From the NCBI RefSeq assembly GCF_002105155.1, contig NW_019028981.1, positions 1,156,501-1,220,500 of the forward strand: a DNA stretch of 64,000 nt, read 5' to 3'. This document shows, piece by piece, positions 48,101 through 58,520 of this stretch. This DNA is from Lobosporangium transversale. Its lineage: Eukaryota > Mortierellomycota > Mortierellomycetes > Mortierellales > Mortierellaceae. Positions within the stretch are counted from its first letter, which is position 1; each line of letters begins with the position of its first letter. Position numbers and translations under genes: made by a program. The notes below the pieces were generated by a model that worked only from the letters and a program-made list of their open reading frames with translations, ran no database searches and was not told the origin of the DNA.

Positions 48101-51100
48101 CCAAGATCAGAAAGACAGTTCCAAGTCCAGCCTGAAGAATTGCCACCAAAGTAGCCCAGCCCTCCTGTAAAAAGTGTTCTGCATCACGACTAGCTTCTGT
48201 CAATAGAAAGTGGATGGTTCGGGCAAATGTTTGCTGCATTTGATAGAATTGTTGATGCTTTGTCGTCCCTGAGTCTTGTGGATATAGCCTGGAAGCCTCC
48301 ACTAGCGTTAGCACTGGGACCTTTGTTAGATTCAGTTTGCCCAGCATATTCCAACACCAGTCCATATAACCCTTCATGGCAGCCTGCTCAGAACGATGGA
48401 TTCCTGACTGCGTTGCAATGTTTGTAATGGCTTGAGGCAGATTAGGGGCGAGGGATGCCGTGGACTTTTGGTCAGACGAAGCGGCGCGCGGTGAACTTAC
48501 TGTTGAGTTTTCCTCTGCTTTGCCTTCGCTAACCTTAGTATCGACACCAATTTGAGTGCCTCCATGGTAATGTATACATATGTCGACCATTGTGAGCGCC
48601 AATTCTTTGCTGTAAACAAGTGGGACTTGTGTTCTCTCATTGCTATGAAAGGTCGAGCCGTCCAAATCTACTTGCCGAAAAAGGAAAAAAGCTATACTCT
48701 GTTAAAAATCAATGAAACCCATGGTCTAATAAAACGCGCGCCTCGAAACATGTTGTTTGATACGGGAATGTATACCTTGAGGCACCCAAGGTAAATGGCT
48801 AAAAATAAACCTCGCAAATAGGGATTGTGTGCTGCTTAAAGGCCGTGTCTCTAATAGTCGTTTAAGCGCTTTGAAATCGCCTGAAGAAATTTCCCATTCC
48901 TCTAGAGGCAAGCCTCGGAACAAATACTGGGCCATGTCATCCATTTCATTAAATTTAGTCTCGACGACCCCAAGCAGGAAGGATATCACTCTTGGGTTAG
49001 AATCGCAGATTGAGCTCAGGATTTCCCGTGCAGGCTTCCCAAGTTCTTGTCGGATGTCTAAGTCTATATATGCAGCATCAATGATAAGGAAGGCCACTAT
49101 GAAGGCAATATTCTGCTCCAATAAAGCAAGTTCCTTGTCCTGGCATGCTGCAGGAGAGCTACTATTGCTCAAAGACCTTGAGTTTGCCATGGTAGCCATA
49201 GCTGTGAGTAGGAAGACAGCCTCTCCGGGATTTGTACCAAGTGCTGTCCTCAGTTTGATTGATTCAGGGGCGATAGAGAGTAACTCTGTTGGATTAGTGA
49301 TCCATTTAGCAATGTTTTCAAGTGCAATCTCTTCGAGAAGTGTAGCTACAGAACAGCTGGACATGAATTTGTAAGGTATTGAAGGTAGAAACGCCCACAA
49401 CCCACGACCCGGTGATTCAAATAGAGCACTTGTAATATCGATAAATATATGGTCAAGCTCTGTGTTTAACGTTGTAGTGATCTCTCTAGTTTCATTGATA
49501 GCCACGCAGTTAATACAATAATATGAAGCTCTGATCAAGCCATAACTTCATGGAGTATTCGAACCTGAACGAAATTACTTACACGCTTAGCTTAATACTA
49601 GCGCTTGCCTTACTATGGTCACGCTCAGATGAAGGTCCAAGGATCAACAAGTGGTCGCCCAGGATCTGGGCCAATTGACAGAGTAATTGGGATAAACGCT
49701 TTGCAACCATAGTGAAAGCTGTCAGTCGTCGTAGCGCATGTATGATAACGTCAAACAAGTGGCGGGTTGTACTCAATAGTCGCAACGCAGCACGTTCTGA
49801 GAGCTCTCGCCGTAGGATCGAGCCGTCATTGGAGTAAATTTCCTTTTGTTCTTGTAGAAGGCGATTGAAAAATAATGGCAAGTCCATTTGGTCTAAAAGA
49901 GCCAGATAGTCGTCTTCTTCCAAATGCAATCCGAGTTCAATTAAAGGTCCTGAAAGACAGCTTTGTGGTGACTCCTTGAGTTTATGTTTACGCATTAATG
50001 AGCCAGTCAATACTAGCTCCACCTGAGTAATGTAAAAGTCCTGGTATGTCTTTGACCAGGTTATTGGTATCCCGCATTGCACAAAAGTTGCAGCCCAGTT
50101 TGATACCTGACGTGTTCGGAGTACCTGCACGGTTAAATACTCATATTCGATGATACCACCATAGTGCAAAAAGGTAGCTGCGAGAAGAGATATCCAGTGC
50201 TGAATGGATTGAAGGATTGAGTTTGTGGATGCAACAGTCGGTTCCTGCGCATTCGATGATGTCGATGAAAACAATGGTGACTCTGGGAGAGCCGCATCAG
50301 TTTTCCGTTCATCGACTTCCGCTTTAAAATCTGGCTGCCTTCGAGCAGATCTTTCAAATTGGAAGAGAATATCGAGATAGTTCCTCACTCGCTCCAAGTC
50401 TTGCTTATTAGGGGGTGTTCCTATCCAAGGTACTTTGCCTATCTCCTCCTGTCTTTGATTCCTATTCATTATCCATGAAATATTACTCAAAAAAGCCGCA
50501 AGGTGGTCTTCGATCCAAAGCCGACATGATGTTTCCTCATATTGCATTTGTACTAGACTCTTTGTTCGTTGTTTATAAAGGCGAGCGAGGGACTTTTTAA
50601 GTTTCATGGCCACCTCCGGTTCATGATGCCCATGCTGATAGCTATAGTTGTGTGAGATGATGTTTCCATCACCACATGTGGCTTTTGCGACCTCTGACTT
50701 TGTTTCAACTTTCCAGAGTCTACTTGCATATCCTTTAGCTTTTTGTTGAAGGTTAAATATTGTAAGTTTGGATTGCTGCACAGACTCATGCGCCTTCTCA
50801 TAAGACTGCATATGGCTGAAAAACGCATCTAAATCATCATCCGTCGTATCAACAGTTAAGGACTCCTCAAACTGTAGTAGCCTTTGGGATAGCCCATTCA
50901 ATTGTTCATTTTCATATTGTTGTCGTAAATGCTGGGCGGACAGATTCGCCTGAATACGAAGAGCTTCAACGTCTAGGCTGAGCTGTTGGGCACTGCTTTG
51001 CTTCTGCTCATGCGGTATATTATATGTCTGTTCCAAAACTGGATAGGATACAGAAGGTTCTGTGGGATAGAGCTGCTCAGGCTGACTATCGCCATCTGTC

Positions 51101-51399
51101 GGGCTATATATTGACGTGCACCATGTCGGCTGAGATAGCGGTGAAATGGAAGATGGAGGCGGAGGAGGAGCAGAAGGAGAGTAAGCTAAATCTGGATACG
51201 GAGCGAAGGATGTGTGTGATGGGCGTAAAGAGTGTGATGATAGTAGCAGAGGAGCAGAGGGTGGAGTAGAAGGTGGAGCAGAAGGTGGAGCAGAAGGTGG
51301 AGCAGAAGGTGGAGCGGAGGGTTCAATTGAGTAACTTCTTGCAGAGATAGGAGGCGGTGGAACGTGCGGATAAATGCTCTGCGTTTGGTGACTATCCAT
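42190..51399 (-). CDS. EPG5: EPG5-like giant autophagy tethering protein
   Basis: Four exons (51399-49583, 49545-48776, 48667-43378, 43270-42190) join in frame to 2985 aa. The N-terminal ~100 residues are Pro/Ser-rich with a SAPP repeat (51241-51318). Then come the coiled segment FNLQQKAKGYASRLWKVET, the ATCGDGNIISHNYSYQHGHH patch, and SALFESPGRGLWAFLPSIPY across exon 2. Further on is LPLFWQMFFYLYFG, all in the order I recall for EPG5 (human ~2580 aa). The last exon is Ser-rich. Most of the protein is helical without transmembrane segments. EPG5 tethers autophagosomes to lysosomes via Rab7 and Atg8; that role is inferred. The first intron is only 37 nt (or 52 nt if the alternative acceptor at 49531 is used). 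Identity rests on remembered patches, so moderate. Confidence 0.65.
51241..51318. repeat. Short tandem repeat encoding SAPP units
   Basis: A 12-base unit (GGTGGAGCAGAA on the plus strand) is repeated about six times with small changes. It encodes the SAPP/STPP repeat at the N-terminus of the EPG5-like protein. It is likely to vary in length. Confidence 0.8.
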
Positions 51400-51733
51400 C
51401 GCGTATCTCTATTTAGCTCTTTGTATATCATTTCTTTGGTCAGCAGAGAGGCATATGAGATTGGTAAATGTGAGTAATATAACGTATAATGGTACCTTTT
51501 TATCATACAGGTGTGCTGTAGAGCCTAAAGAAAGTAAGCAAGTAAACAAAAACGATGGGAAGCGAAGAAAAAGAATTGATGAGAAGCTAAGGAGGGAATG
51601 TAATGAAGTTAATTCAAGAGGTCAAAAAATCTCGACACATGGCTCTTGGCGCAGTCCTCTGTATCAGGGCACAAGACCAACCTATTAATTTCCTTTTTGT
51701 TAAAGACTCATTTAGACAATTCTCTTATTTACC
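51400..51733. promoter_or_regulatory. Divergent promoter of the EPG5-like and HDAC genes
   Basis: Only 334 bp separate the start codons of two genes transcribed in opposite directions, so they must share or abut promoters. No clear TATA box is seen near either start. Confidence 0.55.
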
Positions 51734-53367
51734 ATGTCTAGTTCCCATGCAAAAAGAATCGCATACATCTACAGCAAGGAGTATGCAGGCCTAGCCTCAT
51801 TGCTACCCTCCAATATTGACAGAGTAAATCGACTTTGACAGTGACCATAATACATTGAGTGTATTCAAATATGTTTTAATTAAACAAACAAAAGCGTGCA
51901 TTGTAACTCTCATACGAACAATATTTAGTCTATCACGGTTCATGCCTTGATTGATGCTTATGGTCTTTTAAACCATCCTGACATTACTATTGTCTCACCG
52001 CAAAAGGCTACACTTAAAGAGCTTTGTAGATATCACTCACGCGATTACATTGGTATGACTGTCTGTGAGCAGACTAGATTCCTTTTTTCTTTTTTCCCCT
52101 TTTCCTTCCGAATTAACCGCTGGCATGCTTCTGCAGAGTTTCTTCAAAAAGTAGAGGAAAACAATGCGTCAGACGAAAATGAAGATTGCATCACAGAGGA
52201 CAGTAGAATGGATCAACTAGAAGAGTATGGTTTACGATACGATTGCTCCGTGTTCGAAGGCATTGCTCAGTATGCAGAGTTAGTTGCCGGGTCAACAATC
52301 AAGGCCGCTAGACTCATCAATGACGATGCTTTTGACATTGTAGTCCATTGGGATGGCGGCAGGTAAGGGCTAGCTCGTACTTGAATAATGTAAGAAAGAA
52401 AAGACCGAGTGGTCAGTAACATTCCAACGTGCTCAAAAACGACATTTGTGAATTGTTTGTTAGACATCATGCAAAAAAGGATATGGCAGCTGGATTCTGT
52501 ATCGTGAATGATATTGTATTGGGTATCATGGAGCTCCAAAAGGTGTATGATCGTGTCATGTATATTGACCTGGATGTGCACCATGGTGATGGTACGGCAA
52601 AGACAAAAAATGATTACATTACCTGCTGAATAATACGATCAACTTGGTTGATGTCTTGATTGCTCTTTTCATATAACTGGTAAAAGGTGTTGAAAACGCA
52701 TTTCAGTTCACGGACAAGGTCCTGACTGTATCTCTGCATCATTATGCAGAAGGATTTTATCCAGGGACTGGCAGCGGCATATCCTCAAACAAGACAAAGG
52801 CCGTTGTCAATGTGCCATTAAAGTCAGGCTTGTCACAGAAAACATTATCGAAAATCTTTGACCAAGTCGTGGAGCCGCTTTCCATGCGTTATAACCCAGG
52901 CGCCATTGTATTGCAATGCGGTGTAGATGGTAACTTATCTGTTTATGCACTTTTTTTTTTGTCTGTGGATATATAAAAGGTAGAAGACTTAAAAGGTATT
53001 GCCCATTATTTTTTAAGGCATGGCAGGCGATCCTTTAGGGAAATGGAATTTAAACATTCAGAGTTATGGTGATTGTTTGAAAAAAATCATGACCTGGAAA
53101 AGACCTTTGATAATCCTTGGTGGGGGAGGATACAAGACTACATCAACTGCCAAATGCTATGCATATTTGACAAGCATTGTAATAGGCAAGCAAGATATCT
53201 CCGAAGAGATTCCAGAACATGAGTATTTTGAAGACTATGCGCCTGATTTCCAGCTGGCGATCGATCCCAGTCGACAAGTGGATGAGAACACAGACAGTAA
53301 TCTTGAAGGAGTATATAGACTTGTGGAAACACAGACAGAGACATTGCTACGGACCGAGATGCCGTAA
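51734..53367 (+). CDS. Class I histone deacetylase (HDAC8/Hos1 type)
   Basis: Six exons (51734-51823, 51929-52052, 52137-52362, 52464-52591, 52687-52929, 53018-53367) join in frame to 386 aa, close to human HDAC8 (377). Zinc and charge-relay residues are all present: HH at 148-149 ([14 protein letters not shown]), Asp184 and His186 ([11 protein letters not shown]), Asp275 (GMAGDPLG) and the transition-state Tyr309 ([10 protein letters not shown]). [11 protein letters not shown] and CRYHSRDYI match the class I N-terminus. The enzyme removes acetyl groups from lysines of histones and other proteins. There is no C-terminal extension like Rpd3/Hos2, which supports the HDAC8/Hos1 branch. An acid-rich insert ([19 protein letters not shown]) lies before the active site. 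Start: an accATGT context just before the conserved AYIYSKEY. Confidence 0.93.
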
Positions 53368-53818
53368 AAAAGTAAAGAGCTTAAGTTTAAGTTTAATAAA
53401 AATGGGATCAAATTCATCCCTGATTACGCTTCGTAATAGTAACGTCTATGCCGCGTAGGCATTTTTCTACAACGAGCCTCTCTGGTTTGCATGTGTTCCA
53501 CGAGTATATAATTTAATTGTAGGCCGTCAAGGTGGGAAATAAGAAAACAAAGACTAAGTGTAAGTGTAAGTACGTAGTGCAATAGGTAAGCGATCGGTTT
53601 CTAGAGGGCAAATCGGTCCAATATCCAAAGTAAATTGTTGCATGTGCATGTTTGCATGAAAAAATTGAGCACAGATCTCTTTTTCGGTATAAAAGGTGAT
53701 GCCCTTGGATTTTCCCAACCACCTCTTTTTCTTATCTTACTCACCTTTTCTCACTCCTCTACTGTTCTTTTTTCATTTTTTCATTTTCTATTTTCTTTAT
53801 ATATCTCTTTATAACAAA
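53368..53818 (+). other. Spacer and promoter of the SDR gene
   Basis: This 451-bp gap lies between two co-directional genes. It contains a consensus TATA box at 53688-53695 and then a long pyrimidine-rich leader. The longer ORF that begins at 53696 is leader sequence read in frame. Confidence 0.5.
53688..53695 (+). promoter_or_regulatory. TATA box of the SDR gene
   Basis: TATAAAAG lies 124 nt before the SDR start codon at 53819 and is followed by a C/T-rich leader, as in strongly transcribed fungal promoters. Confidence 0.6.
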
Positions 53819-55065
53819 ATGCTTTATTCTAACGTCGTGTTCAACTCTGCATACTGGAAATCGTTTACCCAACGACCAAAGTTCACTACACATGATATTC
53901 CTGATCTCACAGGAAAGGTCGCTATTGTTACAGGAGCCAACTGTGGTCTTGGCTACGCTACTGCAGTGGCCCTAGCTGCACATGGCGCTCGAGTCTTCTT
54001 TGCTTGTCGCTCACAGCTACGAGCACTCGAGGCGATCGAACGAGCTAAAGAGGAAATCAAGAGGAAACACCCACAACTCAACCCGAACCCCGAGTTTGAT
54101 TTCTTGAAACTCGACCTGAATGATATGAGACAGTGTCACCATGCAGCACAGCAGTTCTTGGACAGAGGTCTACCCCTTCATATCCTGATCAACAATGGAG
54201 GTATTATGACCACTCCTTTTGCCTTGAGTGCTGATGGGATCGAGCAACAATTCGCAGTCAACCACATGGGGTATGTCGGAGCACAAGAATTATGCGAGCA
54301 ATGCACCAAAACGCAAACTAGAAAATTAAATATAATTGCTTATGACTTTTTTTTTGCTGACATAAATTTTTTATTTTTCCTAGTCACTTTGTATTCACGA
54401 TGGCATTGCTGGACAGGATCAAAGAGTCGCAACCTTCACGAATTGTCATGCTCTCCTCGATCGGACACGAGTTGACCGTGAAGGGGGGCATTGATTTCGA
54501 TACTCTGAATGATAAGAATGCCTCCAACACAACAAGTCGTTATGGACGTAGCAAACTCGCCAACATACTCATTGGTAAAGCTTTGGCTCGTCGTCTAGCC
54601 AACGAAAAGGTCTATGTCAATATGCTTCATCCAGGCTTTGTCTATACAAATCTAGCCAGGAATAATAAAAAATCTTTGGGTGCGATTGCTGCAGGAGTGT
54701 ATGACTTCGCAGGTAAGGTGTGTGCCTCCACTCCGGAAATCGGTGTCCTGAATCAATTGTACTGTGCCACTAGCCCAGAGATTGAAGAACAGGATATCCG
54801 GGGCAGATACTTTGTGCCTGTTGGAAATGATTGCCGACCCAGTAAGTACATTTGATTTTTGAGTATAAAGTAAAATACCGATAAAAAGAAGAAGAAAATA
54901 TTCCGCTTACAATATTGCAATATGTTCTTTTGTGTAGGTCACTATGCGTTGGATGAGGAGTTGCAAGAGAAGTTGTGGACATTCTCTGTGAAACTTGCTA
55001 ACGAGAGAATACGAGCTCGGGGACCAGAACCAGAATCAGAAGAAGCTAAAGTGGATATGAAGTGA
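53819..55065 (+). CDS. Short-chain dehydrogenase/reductase (retinol dehydrogenase/WW-oxidoreductase-like)
   Basis: Three exons (53819-54270, 54384-54841, 54938-55065) join in frame to 345 aa. The Rossmann fold shows the cofactor motif TGANCGLG (38-45), RVFFACRS favouring NADP(H), LDLNDM, and LINNGGIM. The catalytic set is Ser176, Tyr204 and Lys208 (SRYGRSKLAN), followed by HPGFVYTNLARN. This is the classical/extended SDR pattern of retinol dehydrogenase-like enzymes that reduce or oxidise lipid-type alcohols and ketones. The substrate is unknown. There is no convincing membrane anchor; the first 20 residues are aromatic but not a strong helix. I chose the ATG at 53819 because the upstream in-frame codons (from 53696) are low-complexity leader following a TATA box. 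Confidence 0.88.
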
Positions 55066-55632
55066 TGACTAGTCGAGCTGTATACTTTTCTTTTTAACAT
55101 AAAAATATATGTTTCATAGTTTATATTTGTCACCTGTTGCATGCTTGCCTTTGGCACCAAACAGGACCGTGACAAAGGATTGTTGTTTCCCATCAGTGAA
55201 ATATAAATTTTTGCCAGATTTGCGGGCAATTTGGCTCGGACTGGTTCAGCTAATTTTCTCCTAAGCTTTCAGGTGGGAAGCATGTTGCTTGTGTTACGTG
55301 GATATTGCCCTTGCTACATTTGCTGTTCGGTGTAGCCCATTTCCTTGTCCATGCAAGGGTAGAAGAGCGAGTGGTTCACCAGGTGGTTTTTCATCGCTCC
55401 TATCATCTTCATCACTATTGTCGTTCTGAACTAAGTTGCTTATCAATATGGCTACCAAGCACATTTCATAAAAAAAATAAAAAAAAAGACAAAAAAAAAA
55501 ACTTGACATGGGTTATGGATTCCCTTTGACAGATAAGCCTGAACTTGTCTGTCCAGCTTTGTGGAGATTGAGCATAAAAGAAAAAGGAAAAGAAAAAAAA
55601 AATCGCGACTTTGGCTTTATTTTTCTTAATAT
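55066..55632. other. Convergent spacer
   Basis: Spacer between the SDR gene (+) and the histidine-rich gene (-). A-rich runs near 55468-55500 and 55575-55602. No ORF with family features. Confidence 0.4.
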
Positions 55633-56604
55633 CTACCATCCATTTCTAAGTAGATGGTTAGAAGGGGTTGGCGGGCATGTAGGAGTTAGAGTGATAGTCT
55701 CGTAGACAATGCAATCCGTATGCTTTGGGTGCTTTTTGTTGTCATTCTCGTGGTGCTTCTTGTGCTTCTTGTGGTGGTTCGTTGTTGTTGAAGCAGAGAG
55801 GCTGTCCTCGTGATGGCTATGTTGGTTATCATTTTGGTGCTGATCATGGTGTTGGCCATGGTGTTGGGCATGATGCTGGCCTTGGTGTTGGGCATGATGC
55901 TGGCCTTGGTGTTGGGCATGATGCTGGCCTTGGTGTTGGGCATGATGCTGGCCTTGGTGTTGGGCATGATGCTGGCCTTGGTGTTGGGCATGATGCTGGC
56001 CTTGGTGTTGGGCATGATGCTGGCCTTGGTGTTGGGCATGATGCTGGCCTTGCTGTTGGGCATGATGCTGGTCATGGTGCTGGTCGTCGTGCTGGCCATG
56101 GTGCCCAGCCATATGCTTGATATGGTCATGGTTGGCCTTGCTATGCTCATGGTTGGCCTTGCTATGCTCATGGTTGGCCTTGCTATGCTCATGGTTGGCC
56201 TTGCTGTGGTGATGGGAACTCGCTTTAGCGCTCTTCTCTTCATGCTCCTTCTTTTTAGATCCATTGCTCTCTTTCTTCTCCTTCTCTTCAGACCCCTTGC
56301 TCTCTTTCTTCTCTGTACCATTAGCCTCCGTGTTTTTCACATCCTCCGCAGCATTGCTGTCACTATTGGCACCTGAGTCCGAGGCATAAACCTGGAAGAG
56401 ATTGATTCTTGACTCGAGTTCTTCTGCAGAAGGAAAAATGGACTTATCCATCTGTTTGAGCCCCTCGAGCGAAACGAGTTCATCACCGGCAGCATCAACT
56501 GAAGCAGCGTTGATGGGGGCATCGTTTGCAGGGACATCTTGAGCCTGGACCTGCGAAAGGAACAGAGCAATAGCTACGCTCAAACTAATACTGAAGATAC
56601 GCAT
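55633..56604 (-). CDS. Secreted histidine-rich tandem-repeat protein
   Basis: A single exon of 323 aa. Residues 1-21 are a clear signal peptide (MRIFSISLSVAIALFLSQVQA, cleaved after AQA-like small residues). Residues ~22-90 are acidic (QDVPANDAPINAASVDAAGD, KQMDKSIFPSAEELESRI). A Lys/Glu/Ser block follows, then four SKANHEH heptads, then eight near-identical QGQHHAQH octads, and finally HH/KK-rich sequence ending in a two-Cys tail. More than a quarter of the repeat region is His, so zinc, nickel or copper binding or pH-dependent gelling is plausible (inference). No catalytic domain. I do not recognise a named family. Confidence 0.8.
   Translation of the reverse strand: MRIFSISLSVAIALFLSQVQAQDVPANDAPINAASVDAAGDELVSLEGLKQMDKSIFPSAEELESRINLFQVYASDSGANSDSNAAEDVKNTEANGTEKKESKGSEEKEKKESNGSKKKEHEEKSAKASSHHHSKANHEHSKANHEHSKANHEHSKANHDHIKHMAGHHGQHDDQHHDQHHAQQQGQHHAQHQGQHHAQHQGQHHAQHQGQHHAQHQGQHHAQHQGQHHAQHQGQHHAQHQGQHHAQHHGQHHDQHQNDNQHSHHEDSLSASTTTNHHKKHKKHHENDNKKHPKHTDCIVYETITLTPTCPPTPSNHLLRNGW
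55861..56052. repeat. Eight tandem 24-bp units within the histidine-rich gene
   Basis: The unit GTGTTGGGCATGATGCTGGC plus CTTG repeats eight times with almost no change at the DNA level, including silent positions. Recent amplification or ongoing homogenisation is therefore likely. Confidence 0.95.
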
Positions 56605-57605
56605 ATTGAAGAACTTTTTGGAATGCTAGTATTAATGTTTACAATATGTGCGTGTATGTTAATTATGCCTGTATAATAGGCTGATAAAAGTGGGGGTATA
56701 AAAGAGATATTGGATACACGGACGAAGAATCACAAACACAAAATATTAAAAAAAAAAAAAAAAAAAAAAAGAGGAGTGAAGGGAAAATACAGCGATTAAT
56801 TAAAGAAGAGTGAAGAGTAAGGGAAGAAAAAAGAACAGATTTGAGAAAGAGCCAATGTTCATTAATGTAGTTCCTGGTCATCCATATTTCTTCTTGTTGG
56901 ATGCATTAAGAGAGGAGTCTCTTCTACTCCGACATCCCGCCCATTACACCCATTCCCTATTCCAGATATCTACCAGAATTAATCTAATGCACGGCCAAAT
57001 AATAATAAAGACGGGAAAGGTTGATTTGATCGTAGGATCATTTGAAATGTTCCTACGATTGCCTCCTTCAGCCCCATTGCGATCTCCTTGGCCTGATAAC
57101 ATTCTTGTTGGCCTTGTTTACGTGTGCATGGACGTAGCACGCAACGCGTCTTTTTGTAGTTTCTAGATGGATCTCAAATCATGCTTATTTTTTTTAAATG
57201 TTTATTTAGTAGCGGCGAATGTTTAGAATATTATCATTGTAATCTTTTGCAACGCACGGAAAGGGAGAGGTAAAGAAACCATAATTTGAAGAACAAGATC
57301 TGGGATGTCTGTAATTTTTTTCAATGGTAAATGCAAAATCACTGCATGTCATGTCATCAAGTAGCTTCCTGACCGGATGCAAACTCCGTTAATATGATTC
57401 ATTGCAAGGTAATGAAGAGATTGCTGACATTTTTATTATTTTACAACCACAAATCGGTTCTTTTTTCTTTTTCTTTTTTGTCATGGAAGATCTCGCGCAT
57501 TACTAAATGCTATTGGAGGGCATGAATAGTATAATGGAAAGTATAACGCTTTATTTCATAACTGTTCATTACTCTTGATCGATTCTATTGTAGACTTGTT
57601 GGCCC
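56605..57605. other. 1-kb spacer between two secreted-protein genes
   Basis: This contains the promoter of the histidine-rich gene (a poly-A run at 56746-56770) and the 3' region of the small basic secreted-protein gene. A 118-codon plus-strand ORF at 56810-57166 has no family features and no good start context, so I do not call it. Confidence 0.4.
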
Positions 57606-58130
57606 TCAAGTGTATCGTCTCACTTTTGACTTTGATTTTAATACCCTTTCATTCTTCTTATTCGTTTTCTTGAAGTTTGCAATCTCGACGGTATGTTGTA
57701 TAGCTGGTGTGTTTACAATAGCATTGGTCTCAAAGGACACAAGGTCTGAAGCGTGGTGTTCAATCTCGGGGTGTGAAGGAGACCCCTTTTCACGCTTCTG
57801 AAGCCTAGGACTTTTTTCCATCTCTATGGGTGCTCCTGTTTTTACTGTCCCTAATCCATTCTGATGCTCCTGCTCTAGCAGACTCCGTTTTGTCTGCTTC
57901 ACGAAACTGTTTTGGAGATTGTGGTGATGACGATTATGATTAAAATGTTGTTGTTTTTGCTGTTCTTTTTGCTTGTTATACTTGTTTTTTTGGAGTTTGC
58001 GCTTTACAAGGGCCTGATTGAGTTTGACAGATTCGATCCATTCCTCAGGAGCAATAATCTCTTGAGCGAGTACCATCATCGATGCTGAGAGGATAGCGCT
58101 GAGGCCAAGGCAAAGCGTAAAAAGATGCAT
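57606..58130 (-). CDS. Small basic secreted protein, unknown function
   Basis: A single exon of 174 aa. Residues 1-22 are a signal peptide (MHLFTLCLGLSAILSASMMV then LAQ). The mature part begins EIIAPEEWIESVKLNQALVK and is Lys/Gln/His/Asn-rich, without cysteines. Dibasic KR sites occur (ALVKRKL, KQTKRSLLE, LQKREKG), suited to Kex2-type processing. The ending is strongly basic. A TATA box lies 109 bp upstream. No family recognised; peptide precursor or cell-wall protein are possible roles (inference). Confidence 0.65.
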   Translation of the reverse strand: MHLFTLCLGLSAILSASMMVLAQEIIAPEEWIESVKLNQALVKRKLQKNKYNKQKEQQKQQHFNHNRHHHNLQNSFVKQTKRSLLEQEHQNGLGTVKTGAPIEMEKSPRLQKREKGSPSHPEIEHHASDLVSFETNAIVNTPAIQHTVEIANFKKTNKKNERVLKSKSKVRRYT

Positions 58131-58238
58131 TTATGCAGCGTACAGCAAAAAGCGAAAAAGGTATTTACAGAAGAGGAAGCAATCGCTTAGAAGAAAAAGG
58201 AGAGGGGGAGGGTGGAGAATTGCGTGTTTTTATGCAGG

Positions 58239-58246
58239 CTTTTATA
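58239..58246 (-). promoter_or_regulatory. TATA box of the small basic secreted-protein gene
   Basis: On the minus strand the sequence is TATAAAAG, 109 bases upstream of the ATG at 58130, preceded by GTTG. Confidence 0.6.
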
Positions 58247-58440
58247 CAACGCTCTGCTTGTCATATAGCTTGATCACAATTTCAACGGATAATGTACATA
58301 TTTTTGTAGATGTACTATTCTACAGACATTCTCGCACACAATGAGGATCCTATACTTGAGGGAACTATGCTTGTTATACAACAGTTTGCTCCACGTGTAA
58401 TTTCTGTTATTTCGCAATGACCATTCATATTTCGGTATGC

Positions 58441-58520
58441 TGTGCTGTGCTGTGCTGTGCTTAGTCAGGATTGCAATAAAAAAAATAAAAAAAATAAAAA
58501 AAATAAAAAAAATAAAAAAA
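58441..58520. repeat. TGTGC pentamer and TAAAAAAA octamer tandem repeats
   Basis: Four TGTGC units at 58441-58460 are followed after 15 bases by about five TAAAAAAA units (58476-58520). Both are perfect or nearly so. Confidence 0.85.

Noticed and set aside
43306-49374. Plus-strand ORFs opposite the EPG5-like gene, including a 181-codon one at 48829-49374
   Set aside because: Antisense shadows of a 2985-aa gene whose exons join in frame.
53696-53818. N-terminal extension of the SDR gene beginning at 53696
   Set aside because: It starts right after the TATA box and is Phe/Leu-rich translation of the pyrimidine leader; the conserved protein starts at 53819.
55861-56052. CRISPR-like array
   Set aside because: Units are contiguous 24-bp repeats without spacers and encode a regular peptide repeat; the DNA is eukaryotic.
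55686-56376. Long ORFs of the other frames across the histidine-rich repeats
   Set aside because: Open only because the 24-bp repeat lacks stops in several frames; they have no start context or signal peptide, while the 323-aa frame has both.
56810-57166. 118-codon plus-strand ORF
   Set aside because: No recognisable domain, signal or codon pattern, and it overlaps the promoter side of the minus-strand secreted gene.
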